Assembly (NCBI GenBank): GCA_934444645.1
Contig: CAKSCV010000001.1
Coordinates: 210,066-274,065, forward strand
Length of the DNA: 64,000 nt
Source of the DNA: an uncultured Eubacteriales bacterium
GTDB taxonomy: Bacteria > Bacillota > Clostridia > Oscillospirales > CAG-382
Direction of reading: 5' to 3'
The notes under the pieces were generated by a model. That model saw only the letters and a list, made by a program, of their open reading frames with translations. It ran no database searches and had not been told where the DNA came from. Shown in pieces: positions 27,277 to 34,300 of the stretch (its first letter is position 1; every line of letters starts with the position of its first letter). Made by a program: the position numbers and the translations under genes.

Positions 27277-27954
27277 TTATTCGACCGTCACATCTGCCCA
27301 CAGCATATAATGGTCGGTATAGGAATCCGTGACCGTGCCGATTTTGCCGAATTTCATATTTTGAGAAATAATAATGTTGTCTATCGCACAATGCGATTTG
27401 GGAAAGGTTACAAAGCGTCGTTCGGCTTTGTTCGCCATATCGGCGGCACGCAAAACGGAAAACTCATCAAACAGATCCGTATTGAAGTCGCCGGTCAAAA
27501 TATAGGAGCGACACGGTGCGAGCAGTTCTGAAAGACGCGAAAACTGCGGCGCGCGAAGCTCGGGCGATTCAAATGATAAATGCGTGCAGAAAAAATCAAG
27601 CTTTTTCATGCCTAAATCAAGTACAGCGTGTCCGATTGCGCGTTTTTCGGAGGTTCCGGATTCCAATTCCTCCATAGAAAAGCCGACGATCGGAAAACGC
27701 GAAAGAATCATGGTGCCGTAATAGCCGTCTGCATAATCGATGGCGCGGACAAAACGGTAATAGGGAAGTCCGCAGGCTTCTGAAAGCAGTTTTGGCTGGT
27801 TGACGCCGCCGACACGGGTGGATTTATATTCGATTTCCTGGATACCGCAGATATCGAGTGCGGCTTCACGGATTACGCCGCCGATTTTATTCAAATCGCC
27901 GTTTGCGTAATGTGCATGACAAATATTATAAGTTCCGACACGTAAAGATTGCAT
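27277..27954 (-). CDS. Endonuclease/exonuclease/phosphatase family protein
   Basis: A 225-aa protein of the EEP (DNase I-like) superfamily. Motifs run in order: LRVGTYNICH (Asn ligand), ICGIQEIEY (metal Glu), GTMILSRFPI, FFCTHLSFES, YILTGDFNTD (Asp/Asn pair), and the C-terminal YTDHYMLWADV (Asp-His). No signal peptide is seen, so it acts in the cytoplasm on a phosphodiester such as nucleic acid or a phospholipid headgroup; which one cannot be told. ATG at 27954 follows GGGGTG; a GTG three codons earlier is possible. Confidence 0.88.
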   Translation of the reverse strand: MQSLRVGTYNICHAHYANGDLNKIGGVIREAALDICGIQEIEYKSTRVGGVNQPKLLSEACGLPYYRFVRAIDYADGYYGTMILSRFPIVGFSMEELESGTSEKRAIGHAVLDLGMKKLDFFCTHLSFESPELRAPQFSRLSELLAPCRSYILTGDFNTDLFDEFSVLRAADMANKAERRFVTFPKSHCAIDNIIISQNMKFGKIGTVTDSYTDHYMLWADVTVE

Positions 27955-27995
27955 ATGAAACACCCCATCTGTTAATGCTACTCTATCATTTTCTT

Positions 27996-28024
27996 ATTAT
28001 AAAATAAACGTCGTTTTTTGTCAA
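27996..28024 (-). promoter_or_regulatory. Promoter of the EEP-family gene
   Basis: Minus strand TTGACA, 17 bp, TATAAT; complete consensus, about 40 nt before the start. Confidence 0.88.
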
Positions 28025-28101
28025 GGAAAAGACCAAATGTATAAAAATCGGGACAGGAAATATAAAGGTTCTTCGGCACGCTTCAAATATATCCGCAAAC
28101 A

Positions 28102-28130
28102 TTGACAAAACAATACGAGAAGACTATAAT
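28102..28130 (+). promoter_or_regulatory. Promoter of the YoaK-like gene
   Basis: TTGACA (28102-28107), 17 bp, TATAAT (28125-28130). It overlaps the beginning of the longer reading frame, so translation must start downstream at 28153. Confidence 0.9.
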
Positions 28131-28152
28131 GAACAGGAAAAGAGGAATACAA

Positions 28153-28821
28153 ATGGGATTGTTTCATAAAGGACAAATGTCCGATTCGCTGCTGACGGCT
28201 ATGTTTGTGGTTCTGTCCGGCGGATTTCAGGATGCATATACATATGTGTGCCGCGGCAAGGTGTTCGCTAACGCGCAGACCGGCAACATTGTTTTGATGA
28301 GTACGCATTTGTTTGACGGACGTTACGCGGACAGCTTCCGGTACATGATTCCGCTTGCGGCTTTTTTGATCGGTACGTTTTTTGCGGAAGCCGTACACAG
28401 CCGGTTAAAGCACTGTGAAAGGCTGCATTGGCGTCAGATCATCTTGACTTTTGAAGTCGTACTGCTGTTTGTTGTCGGCTTTCTGCCGCAGGAATGGAAT
28501 GCCGCCGCCAATGCTTTGGTGTCGTTTGTTTGTGCACTTCAGGTTCAGACATTCCGGAAGGTGCGCGGCCATATTTATGCAAGCACCATGTGCATCGGTA
28601 ATATGCGAACCGGCGCTGAGGCGTTATTTGCCTATTTTCATACGCGTGACAGAGAAGTATTAAGAAAAGCGGGAATTTACTTTTTTGTAATCTTGCTGTT
28701 TGCCCTTGGTGCCGGTCTTGGCAGTGTTTTTACAGGACTGTGGGGGCATAGGACAATTTGGATCAGCTGTGCGCTTCTTTTGGTGAGCTTTTTGCTGATG
28801 TTTGCTGTGGAAAGAGAGTGA
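28153..28821 (+). CDS. YoaK-like (DUF1275) membrane protein
   Basis: A 222-aa inner-membrane protein with six or seven helices belonging to the DUF1275 family. Hallmarks are FVVLSGGFQDAYTYVCRGKVFANAQTGN near the N terminus, followed by NIVLMSTHLF, a central FVCALQVQTFRKV, and STMCIGNMRTGAEAL. Function of the family is unknown. Start ATG follows AGAGGAATACAA, 23 bp after a perfect -10 box, so the leader is short. Confidence 0.88.
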   Translation: MGLFHKGQMSDSLLTAMFVVLSGGFQDAYTYVCRGKVFANAQTGNIVLMSTHLFDGRYADSFRYMIPLAAFLIGTFFAEAVHSRLKHCERLHWRQIILTFEVVLLFVVGFLPQEWNAAANALVSFVCALQVQTFRKVRGHIYASTMCIGNMRTGAEALFAYFHTRDREVLRKAGIYFFVILLFALGAGLGSVFTGLWGHRTIWISCALLLVSFLLMFAVERE

Positions 28822-29247
28822 GGGAGGAGTGAGAGCCGAAAAAGAGGGAGAACCTGTTACGCCAAAACTGCTTTTAATCTTGCTTTGAAGACGTGTGCTC
28901 TCAAAACGTTTGTTTTGATATGGCATACTCATCAAGGTTAAGATCTGCCGGCGAAGTTCATTAGATGAATTTATAAACTTGCACGTTTTGCACGCATTTG
29001 TTTGGTATAATGGTAGTAAAGGCAAATCTCTGACAACAAAGAAATTGAAAAATTGTACGTTTTGTACGTTTTTATCTGTTATAATAAACATTGAGCAGAG
29101 CTGTAAAATGTGGCTCTGCTTTTGTTTGACCCGAATGATAATTGAAGCTAAGAGCATTAAAACATGAACTGAGCGCGAGAAAGATTTTAACAGGTCTCAG
29201 CCGTGAAAACGGTACAGATAAATAAAATTATAAAGGAGTAAAAAAGT
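28822..29247 (+). promoter_or_regulatory. Leader region of the capsid-like gene with two repeat-promoter blocks
   Basis: No gene is evident in this 426-base stretch. It contains two copies of one architecture. Block 1 is TTGCACGTT-TTGCACGCA at 28979-28996, then TATAAT at 29006-29011. Block 2 is TTGTACGTT-TTGTACGTT at 29053-29070, then TATAAT at 29080-29085. In both, a 9-bp direct repeat is followed 12 bp later by the -10 box, too close for a normal -35. Downstream, GCAGAGCTG and TGGCTCTGC (29094-29120) can form a hairpin ending in TTTTG. AAAGGAG then precedes the capsid-like ATG. Confidence 0.6.
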
Positions 29248-30417
29248 ATGGCAAACACAAACAAAATCAATCTTGCCGATCTTGAAAAGATTGCGAGAGA
29301 ACAGGGTCTTCCGGCGTTAGACAATCAGATTTCGAAAGAACCGTCTCCGCTTTTTGAAAAAATCGGCAAGCCGGCGCTTACGTCTTCGAAAATTGACGTT
29401 ATTACGACGGTCGGCATTAACGGCGGTTTCGGCTTTGGAGCGAAATACAAGGACGTTTCGGAAAACGGTGAGTGTTTTGATCTTGATGTAGTGGAGATGT
29501 GCGACACGATTGAAATTTCTAACAAAGATTTGATACTTGGTGTTGGTGACAAGGGTGTCGACCTGCTTCTTAACGAAATGCAGGGCTTCAAGGACCTTGC
29601 GGTATGGAACGTTGGACGCAGTCTTTTCGGCAACGGAAAAGGCGTTCTTTGCAACGTTTCGGCACTTTCTTTTGCCGGAAATACCATTACGGTCGATTCG
29701 GTGAAGCATTTGAAGGAAGGCATGAAGGTTGACTTCTATGCGGCAAATGCGGCGGTTGGTTCGACTCCGGCACACACCGGCAAGCGCATTTTGGGTATTG
29801 ACCGCAAGAACAAGAAAATCACGATTGACGGTTCTGCGATTACGGTTGCGGCCGGTTTTATCACGGTACAGGGCTCTTACGGACGCGAGATTTTCGGTCT
29901 TGGTGCGTTCTTTGATCCCTCGATTACGTCGATTTACGGTGTAACCAAGAGTGGAAACAATTGGCTTATTCCGGAAGAATATGACGCGACGAGCGGCATT
30001 ACCGACACGCTTATTTCCAAGGCGGTACGCGAAGCACAGGAATACCGCAATTCCAAGACTGACATGATTCTGTGCGGTAAGACGGCATATAATGCGTATG
30101 TGGAATACATGAAGGAGTCCAAGACGCAGATCACCGACACGCAGGAATTCTGGGGTGGTGTTTCGGGTCTTAACATTGTTGCCGACGGTCGAAAGGTTGT
30201 TCTTGTGCGCGAGCAGCACGTCGCCGACAATGAGATGATCGGTGTGGACACGACCAAACTCAAGTTCTACAAGACACCGAGTGACTTTATTTCGAAAGAC
30301 GGCGGCGTTTTTGAACGTGTTAGCAACAGTTCGGTCTTCCAGGCAGTTCTCGGCTTCTACGGCAATCTGTTTTGTGAGAATCCGGGCGGTCTTTTCAAGA
30401 TAAACAACGTTGGATGA
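29248..30417 (+). CDS. Phage major capsid protein-like (isolated)
   Basis: A 389-aa protein resembling tailed-phage major capsid proteins. It has an N-terminal ANTNKINLADLEKIAREQG and a shell-like region GFGAKYKDVSENGECFDLDVVEMCDTIEISNKDLILG. A beta-rich insert at about residues 150-215 (ITVDSVKHLKEGMKVDFY...ILGIDRKNKKITIDG) looks like an inserted domain. The C-terminal half includes DMILCGKTAYNAYVEYMKE and KFYKTPSDFISKDGGVFERV. No portal, terminase, protease, scaffold or tail gene is within reach on either side. It is full-length with a good ribosome site, so it is either a preserved relic or a domesticated shell protein. Detailed family (P22-like versus other HK97-fold) is uncertain. Confidence 0.65.
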   Translation: MANTNKINLADLEKIAREQGLPALDNQISKEPSPLFEKIGKPALTSSKIDVITTVGINGGFGFGAKYKDVSENGECFDLDVVEMCDTIEISNKDLILGVGDKGVDLLLNEMQGFKDLAVWNVGRSLFGNGKGVLCNVSALSFAGNTITVDSVKHLKEGMKVDFYAANAAVGSTPAHTGKRILGIDRKNKKITIDGSAITVAAGFITVQGSYGREIFGLGAFFDPSITSIYGVTKSGNNWLIPEEYDATSGITDTLISKAVREAQEYRNSKTDMILCGKTAYNAYVEYMKESKTQITDTQEFWGGVSGLNIVADGRKVVLVREQHVADNEMIGVDTTKLKFYKTPSDFISKDGGVFERVSNSSVFQAVLGFYGNLFCENPGGLFKINNVG

Positions 30418-30460
30418 ACTTTGTCGTGTCATCTTTCATTTCAACTTTTCGTTCAAAATA

Positions 30461-30500
30461 CCGGATTTTAGTCCGAAATGCCGGATTTTAGTCCGGAATC
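30461..30500 (+). repeat. Two tandem 20-bp units, each with a small hairpin
   Basis: CCGGATTTTAGTCCG occurs twice with exactly 20-bp period (30461 and 30481). Within each, CGGA and TCCG can pair. It lies between the capsid-like gene and the tRNA-Ser terminator. Two units are too few for a CRISPR. Confidence 0.85.
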
Positions 30501-30547
30501 TCGGCCGAATAAAAGAACGTGAAACCCACATGGTTAAGCCAAAAACA

Positions 30548-30576
30548 AAGAAAACCGCTTATTCAGCGGTTTTCTT
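30548..30576. terminator. Terminator of tRNA-Ser (bidirectional)
   Basis: AAGAAAACCGC and GCGGTTTTCTT pair around TTATTCA. On the minus strand it lies just after tRNA-Ser; on the plus strand it can stop transcripts from the capsid-like gene. Confidence 0.85.
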
Positions 30577-30579
30577 ATT

Positions 30580-30671
30580 TGGCGGAGAAGGAGAGATTCG
30601 AACTCTCGAACCGCTTTTAACGGTTACACGATTTCCAATCGTGCGCGCTCGACCAGCTACGCGACTTCTCC
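30580..30671 (-). tRNA. tRNA-Ser (anticodon GGA)
   Basis: A minus-strand class II tRNA of 92 nt. Acceptor GGAGAAG/CTTCTCC, anticodon arm CACGATT-GGA-AATCGTG, a long variable arm AACCGTTAAAAGCGGTT, T arm with GTTCGAATC, and CCA encoded at 30580-30582. Confidence 0.95.
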
Positions 30672-30717
30672 ATAGGATCGAATAGATTGTTTTGATGTTT
30701 TCTGCCACAGCTTTTAT

Positions 30718-30746
30718 ATTATAACACGGACCTGCTTGTTTGTCAA
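30718..30746 (-). promoter_or_regulatory. Promoter of tRNA-Ser
   Basis: Minus strand TTGACA, 17 bp, TATAAT; full consensus. Confidence 0.9.
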
Positions 30747-30851
30747 TGGTTTTTGTAATATTTCTTATTTACTATTTTTCGACATTTTCTGTTTTACGCT
30801 AAACGAAGCTGCTGCGTATTTTTAAATTTGAAAGAAAATTGCCGAAAACCC

Positions 30852-30880
30852 TTGACAAATACCTGAAAATGTTATATAAT
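30852..30880 (+). promoter_or_regulatory. Promoter of rpsF-ssb-rpsR
   Basis: TTGACA (30852-30857), 17 bp, TATAAT (30875-30880), followed by a leader of about 100 nt. Confidence 0.92.
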
Positions 30881-30936
30881 TCTATTTCGTGGAAAGGTTT
30901 TCATACGAACTGAATTATCTGAAGATGATGACTTTT

Positions 30937-30981
30937 CCTCCTTACTCCGATTTATTTCGGGGTCATATGTCCAAAAGGAGG
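30937..30981 (+). promoter_or_regulatory. rpsF leader: hairpin that masks the ribosome site
   Basis: CCTCCTT (30937-30943) can pair with AAGGAGG (30975-30981), the Shine-Dalgarno of rpsF. Nested inside is CTCCGA (30945-30950) pairing with TCGGGG (30957-30962). The shape suggests translational feedback, as by the S6:S18 complex known to bind rpsF leaders. Assigning it to that motif is inference. Confidence 0.6.
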
Positions 30982-30989
30982 TGCAGGAA

Positions 30990-31286
30990 ATGGAACTTAC
31001 GTCTAAGTACGAAACAGTTTTCATCGTGAATCCTGATTTTACCGAGGAGAATGCAAAAGGTCTTCTTGATAAATTCACCGGACTTATCACGGAAAACGGC
31101 GGTGCAGTGGACAAGGTTGACGAGTGGAACAAGCGCAGACTTGCGTATCCGATCGACGACTATACGGACGGCTACTATTATGTGGTTACGTTCACCGCTC
31201 CGGCAGAAGTACCGGCGGAGCTTGACCGTGTGTTTAACATCACCGACGGTATTCTCCGTTCCATCATTGTAAAGCTCGAAAAGTAA
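30990..31286 (+). CDS. rpsF: 30S ribosomal protein S6
   Basis: A 98-aa small-subunit protein that binds 16S rRNA as a pair with S18. It opens ELTSKYETVFIVNPDFTEE, with the conserved VDEWNKRRLAYPIDDYTDGYYYVVTF and a DGILRSIIVKLEK end. The ATG at 30990 is taken because AAAGGAGG is 8 nt upstream; the GTG at 30981 lies inside that site. First gene of the classic rpsF-ssb-rpsR unit. Confidence 0.95.
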   Translation: MELTSKYETVFIVNPDFTEENAKGLLDKFTGLITENGGAVDKVDEWNKRRLAYPIDDYTDGYYYVVTFTAPAEVPAELDRVFNITDGILRSIIVKLEK

Positions 31287-31310
31287 TTTCGGGTGAAAGG
31301 AGTGCGCAGT

Positions 31311-31778
31311 ATGGCAAGCTATGGCTTTAATAAAGTAATTTTGATCGGAAACTTAACAGCCGATCCGGAATTGAAGATGACACAAACGGGAATTCCCGTA
31401 ACATCCTTCAGCATTGCCGTAGGGCGCAGATATGCAAAGGAAACAGATGAAGTAAAAGCGGATTTTATCAATATCGTCTGCTGGCGCAAATCTGCGGAAT
31501 TTGTAGCAAAATACTTCAATAAAGGTAAAAAGATCCTTGTTGAAGGACAGCTTCAGAGCAGATCCTATACCGCAAACGACGGTTCAAAGCGCTATATCAC
31601 CGAAGTTGTGGCCGATAACGTATCGTTTGTCGAAAGTGCTGCTAACGGCACATCGCGCGAACGCTCCGAGGGCACATATTACGGTGGGGAGCCGCTTCCG
31701 ACCCAGCTGCCGCAACAGCCACGCGTATCGGAAGCAAATTTTGAAGAAGTTGCTGCGGAGGATGATCTTCCGTTCTGA
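31311..31778 (+). CDS. ssb: Single-stranded DNA-binding protein
   Basis: SSB of 155 aa that coats ssDNA during replication and repair. OB fold: SYGFNKVILIGNLTADPELK, the conserved FSIAVGRRYAKE, DFINIVCWRKSAEFVAKYFNKGKKILVEGQLQSRSY. A flexible linker with GGEPLPTQLPQQP precedes the acidic partner-binding tip AAEDDLPF. GAAAGGAGTG sets the ATG at 31311; the frame opens slightly earlier at 31293. Confidence 0.95.
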   Translation: MASYGFNKVILIGNLTADPELKMTQTGIPVTSFSIAVGRRYAKETDEVKADFINIVCWRKSAEFVAKYFNKGKKILVEGQLQSRSYTANDGSKRYITEVVADNVSFVESAANGTSRERSEGTYYGGEPLPTQLPQQPRVSEANFEEVAAEDDLPF

Positions 31779-31828
31779 GTCGAAACAGCAAATACATTTT
31801 TGCTGATTTTATAAGGAGGTATATTCGT

Positions 31829-32116
31829 ATGGACGCCAATAAAGAAGCAGTTGTAGAGCAGGCTGCGGCACCGGCCGCACCGGCTCAAAAGCCTTTCCGC
31901 CCCGGCAAAAAGCGCAAGAAGGTTTGCAATTTCTGCATAGAAAAGTCGGAATCGATTGATTTCAAGGATGTTGCAAAGCTTCGCAAGTATGTTTCTGAAA
32001 GAAGCAAGATTCTTCCCAGAAGAATCACCGGTACTTGCGCAAAGCACCAGAGAGAACTCACACTTGCCATCAAACGTGCAAGACACATCGCTCTGCTGCC
32101 GTATATCAGCGACTAA
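31829..32116 (+). CDS. rpsR: 30S ribosomal protein S18
   Basis: A 95-aa S18, longer than usual at the N terminus by an Ala/Pro-rich segment (EQAAAPAAPAQKP). The core is complete: KKVCNFCIEKSESIDFKDVAKLRKYVSERSKILPRRITGTCAKHQRELTLAIKRARHIALLPY. It carries the CxxC and C..H residues of the zinc-type (C+) form. AAGGAGGTATATTCGT precedes the ATG; a terminator follows. Confidence 0.95.
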   Translation: MDANKEAVVEQAAAPAAPAQKPFRPGKKRKKVCNFCIEKSESIDFKDVAKLRKYVSERSKILPRRITGTCAKHQRELTLAIKRARHIALLPYISD

Positions 32117-32123
32117 TTTTTTC

Positions 32124-32150
32124 AAGTGCGCTTTCGGGCGCACTTTTTTT
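32124..32150 (+). terminator. Terminator of rpsF-ssb-rpsR
   Basis: AAGTGCGC, loop TTTCGG, GCGCACTT, then TTTTT, 8 bp after the rpsR stop. Confidence 0.9.
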
Positions 32151-32171
32151 ATGCTTGTGAGGTGAAGTGCC

Positions 32172-33023
32172 ATCAAAAAAGAATTTCGTGTTCTTGAAAG
32201 GGACGACGGCGTATCCGTCAAAGAATACATCCGCGGTGTTCTCGGCTTTTCGGCACGCACCTTGAAAAGTGCCAAATATAACGGCGCTATCACGGTAAAC
32301 GGAGTTTCGGTTCACACAAATTATGTCTTGAAATCCGGAGATTTGTTGACTCTCGATATTCCGGAGAGCACTTCGGAAACGGTCGTGCCGCAGGAAATTC
32401 CCATCGAGATATTATACGAAACCGAAGACTTTCTGATCGTCAATAAACCGAGCGGCATGGCCTCGCATCCAACGCTTACTCATAAAGACGGCACTCTTGC
32501 CAACGCCGTTATGCACTACTATCGACATATTCCGTTTACCTTCCGGCTCTTGACGCGTCTTGATGCGGATACGACCGGCGTGTGTGTGATTGCAAAAAAT
32601 GCTTGCTTTGCCGGGCTTTTTTCTTCGCTGCATCCGGTTAAGACCTACAACGCGTTATGCGTCGGCACGCCTACACCGGGGTTTGGAAAAATTGATGCGC
32701 CGATTGCACGGGCTGATGATAGTATCATCAAGAGAAAAATCGATTGTTCCGGCAAGCCGGCACAGACGCTTTATCGGACAATTACGCACAAAAACGAGCT
32801 GTCACTTGTCGAAGCAATTCCGCTTACCGGGCGAACACATCAAATCCGGCTCCACTTGGCGCATATTGGCTGTCCGCTATACGGCGACTTTTTGTATGGC
32901 ACGGAACTTCCGGGGGAGCGTACACGGTTACACTGTCGGAAAGTCTCGTTTTCTTTGCCGCAAAGCGATTCTTGGTTTGAAATCGAGGCACCGGTTCCAC
33001 CGGATTTTCAAAGGCTTATATGA
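32172..33023 (+). CDS. RluA-family pseudouridine synthase, probable AUC start
   Basis: A pseudouridine synthase of the RluA/RluD type that modifies rRNA or tRNA uridines. An S4-like N-terminal domain (EFRVLERDDGVSVKEYIR...NGAITVNGVSV...VLKSGDLL) is followed by the catalytic domain. The active-site Asp is in RLLTRLDADTTGVCVIAKN; the later PLTGRTHQIRLHLAHIGCPLYGD is conserved. The frame has no ATG, GTG or TTG until TTG at 32262, which would delete a third of the S4 domain. Upstream it runs to a TGA at 32163. GAGGTGA (32159-32165) is well placed for ATC at 32172, giving 283 aa starting with KKEF. This start is inferred; a G-for-C sequencing error (ATG) would also fit. Confidence 0.85.
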   Translation: MKKEFRVLERDDGVSVKEYIRGVLGFSARTLKSAKYNGAITVNGVSVHTNYVLKSGDLLTLDIPESTSETVVPQEIPIEILYETEDFLIVNKPSGMASHPTLTHKDGTLANAVMHYYRHIPFTFRLLTRLDADTTGVCVIAKNACFAGLFSSLHPVKTYNALCVGTPTPGFGKIDAPIARADDSIIKRKIDCSGKPAQTLYRTITHKNELSLVEAIPLTGRTHQIRLHLAHIGCPLYGDFLYGTELPGERTRLHCRKVSFSLPQSDSWFEIEAPVPPDFQRLI

Positions 33024-33030
33024 ATAAACG

Positions 33031-33062
33031 AACCGTTTTTTGTGAAAAAAGCGGTTTTTCAA
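33031..33062 (+). terminator. Terminator after the pseudouridine synthase
   Basis: ACCGTTTTTT and AAAAAAGCGGT flank GTG with one bulged base, followed by TTTTTC. Confidence 0.7.
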
Positions 33063-33070
33063 AAAAGCTC

Positions 33071-33099
33071 TTGACAAGCGTTAGTCTTTTGTTTATACT
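33071..33099 (+). promoter_or_regulatory. Promoter of the Gfo/Idh/MocA gene
   Basis: TTGACA (33071-33076), 17 bp, TATACT (33094-33099). The longer reading frame begins only 8 bases after this, so the downstream ATG is the start. Confidence 0.88.
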
Positions 33100-33184
33100 A
33101 ATATGAGTGGGGAATGATAAGTTTTCCACTCAATCCAATTTGCACTCTGCGCGTTTTCCGCGCGGCGGAAAGGAAGTTATCACC

Positions 33185-34231
33185 ATGAAAAAGAAATTAG
33201 TCGTCATCGGTTACGGCGGAATGGGTACCTGGCACACGCAGCACGCTTTGAAAAGCGATGTTGTGGAGCTTGCCGGCATTTATGATATTAAAGAAGAAAA
33301 ATGCGCCTTGGCGAGAGAACGCGGTATTTTTGCTTACGATTCTCTTGAAGCTGTGTTGAATGACCCGAAAGTGGATCTTGTGACGGTAGCCATCCCGAAT
33401 GATTCGCATAAAGAAGTGGTTATTAAGGCATTGGAAGCCGGCAAAAACGTTATCTGCGAAAAACCGGTTGCCATGAATCTTGCAGAATTAGACGAAATGA
33501 TCGCAGCGGCAGATAAGAGCGGCAAGGTGTTCTCGGTTCATCAAAATCGCCGTTTCGACGTTGATTTCCTTGCCATGAAGCATTTGAAGGAAACCGGAGA
33601 ACTTGGTGAATTTATCAATATCGAATCCCGCATCCATGGCTCGCGCGGCATTCCGAGTGACTGGCGCGGCGAAAAGGAACACGGCGGCGGCATGGTTCTT
33701 GACTGGGGCGTTCATCTTATCGACCAGATCCTTCAGATTTTCGATGAAAAAATCGAAAATATCTATTGTACTTTTGATCACATCACTAATAAAGAAGTTG
33801 ACGACGGCTTCAAGCTCAATATCTACTTTGAAGGCGGCAAGAGCGCGCTGATCGAAGTCGGTACATACAATTTTATCGCTATGCCGCGTTTTTACCTGCG
33901 CGCCCAAAAGGGAAGCGCCATGATTACCGATTGGCGTGAAAACTGCAAGGTCGCAAAGTGTAAGCATTGGCATGAGAGCGAGGTTATTCCGGTTCAGACG
34001 GCTGCCGGTCTCACTAAGACCATGGCGCCGCGTGACAGCATTACCATGGACGAATACGAGCTTGAGAAGCCATCCAGCGACGTACACGATTATTACCGCA
34101 ACTTCTGCGCTGCCATCGACGGAAAAGCTACACAGCTTGTTACGCATCCGCAGATGCGCCGTGTGATGAAAGTGATGGAAGCTTGCTTTGAATCCGATAA
34201 GCTTGGACAAGTCATTCCGTTTAACGAATAA
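33185..34231 (+). CDS. Gfo/Idh/MocA family oxidoreductase
   Basis: A 348-aa NAD(P)-dependent dehydrogenase that usually acts on sugars, inositols or related polyols. The Rossmann domain begins KKLVVIGYGGMGTWHTQHA, with VTVAIPNDSHKEVVIKALEAGKNVICEKPVAMNLAEL containing the family EKP motif. The catalytic domain includes HQNRRFDVDF and GGGMVLDWGVHLIDQIL, with the Asp and His expected in the active site. GAAAGGAAGTTATCACC sets the start at 33185. It has its own promoter and terminator; its substrate is unknown. Confidence 0.92.
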   Translation: MKKKLVVIGYGGMGTWHTQHALKSDVVELAGIYDIKEEKCALARERGIFAYDSLEAVLNDPKVDLVTVAIPNDSHKEVVIKALEAGKNVICEKPVAMNLAELDEMIAAADKSGKVFSVHQNRRFDVDFLAMKHLKETGELGEFINIESRIHGSRGIPSDWRGEKEHGGGMVLDWGVHLIDQILQIFDEKIENIYCTFDHITNKEVDDGFKLNIYFEGGKSALIEVGTYNFIAMPRFYLRAQKGSAMITDWRENCKVAKCKHWHESEVIPVQTAAGLTKTMAPRDSITMDEYELEKPSSDVHDYYRNFCAAIDGKATQLVTHPQMRRVMKVMEACFESDKLGQVIPFNE

Positions 34232-34260
34232 TTCAGAGTTTTATTCATCATAACAGCCGA

Positions 34261-34300
34261 AATCCCTTCATACATTGAAATGTATGGAGGGATTTTTTTG
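34261..34300 (+). terminator. Terminator after the oxidoreductase, overlapping the flippase start
   Basis: AAATCCCTTCATACA and TGTATGGAGGGATTT pair around TTGAAA, followed by TTTT. The 3' arm contains GGAGGG, the ribosome site of the flippase, so readthrough transcripts would have that site masked. Confidence 0.88.

Noticed and set aside
28660..29157. 165-codon minus-strand frame overlapping the YoaK-like gene and the repeat-promoter blocks
   Set aside because: No ribosome site, product unlike a known protein, and it covers the promoter repeats; kept as non-coding.
29317..30432. 371-codon minus-strand frame opposite the capsid-like gene
   Set aside because: Composition mirrors the plus gene, basic low-complexity product, no ribosome site; the plus frame has AAAGGAG and a recognisable product.
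30461..30500. Possible short CRISPR array
   Set aside because: Only two units at 20-bp period, no spacer of CRISPR length and no cas genes anywhere in the window.
30410..30685. 91-codon plus-strand frame downstream of the capsid-like gene
   Set aside because: It runs antisense through tRNA-Ser and its terminator; its sequence comes from the tRNA complement.
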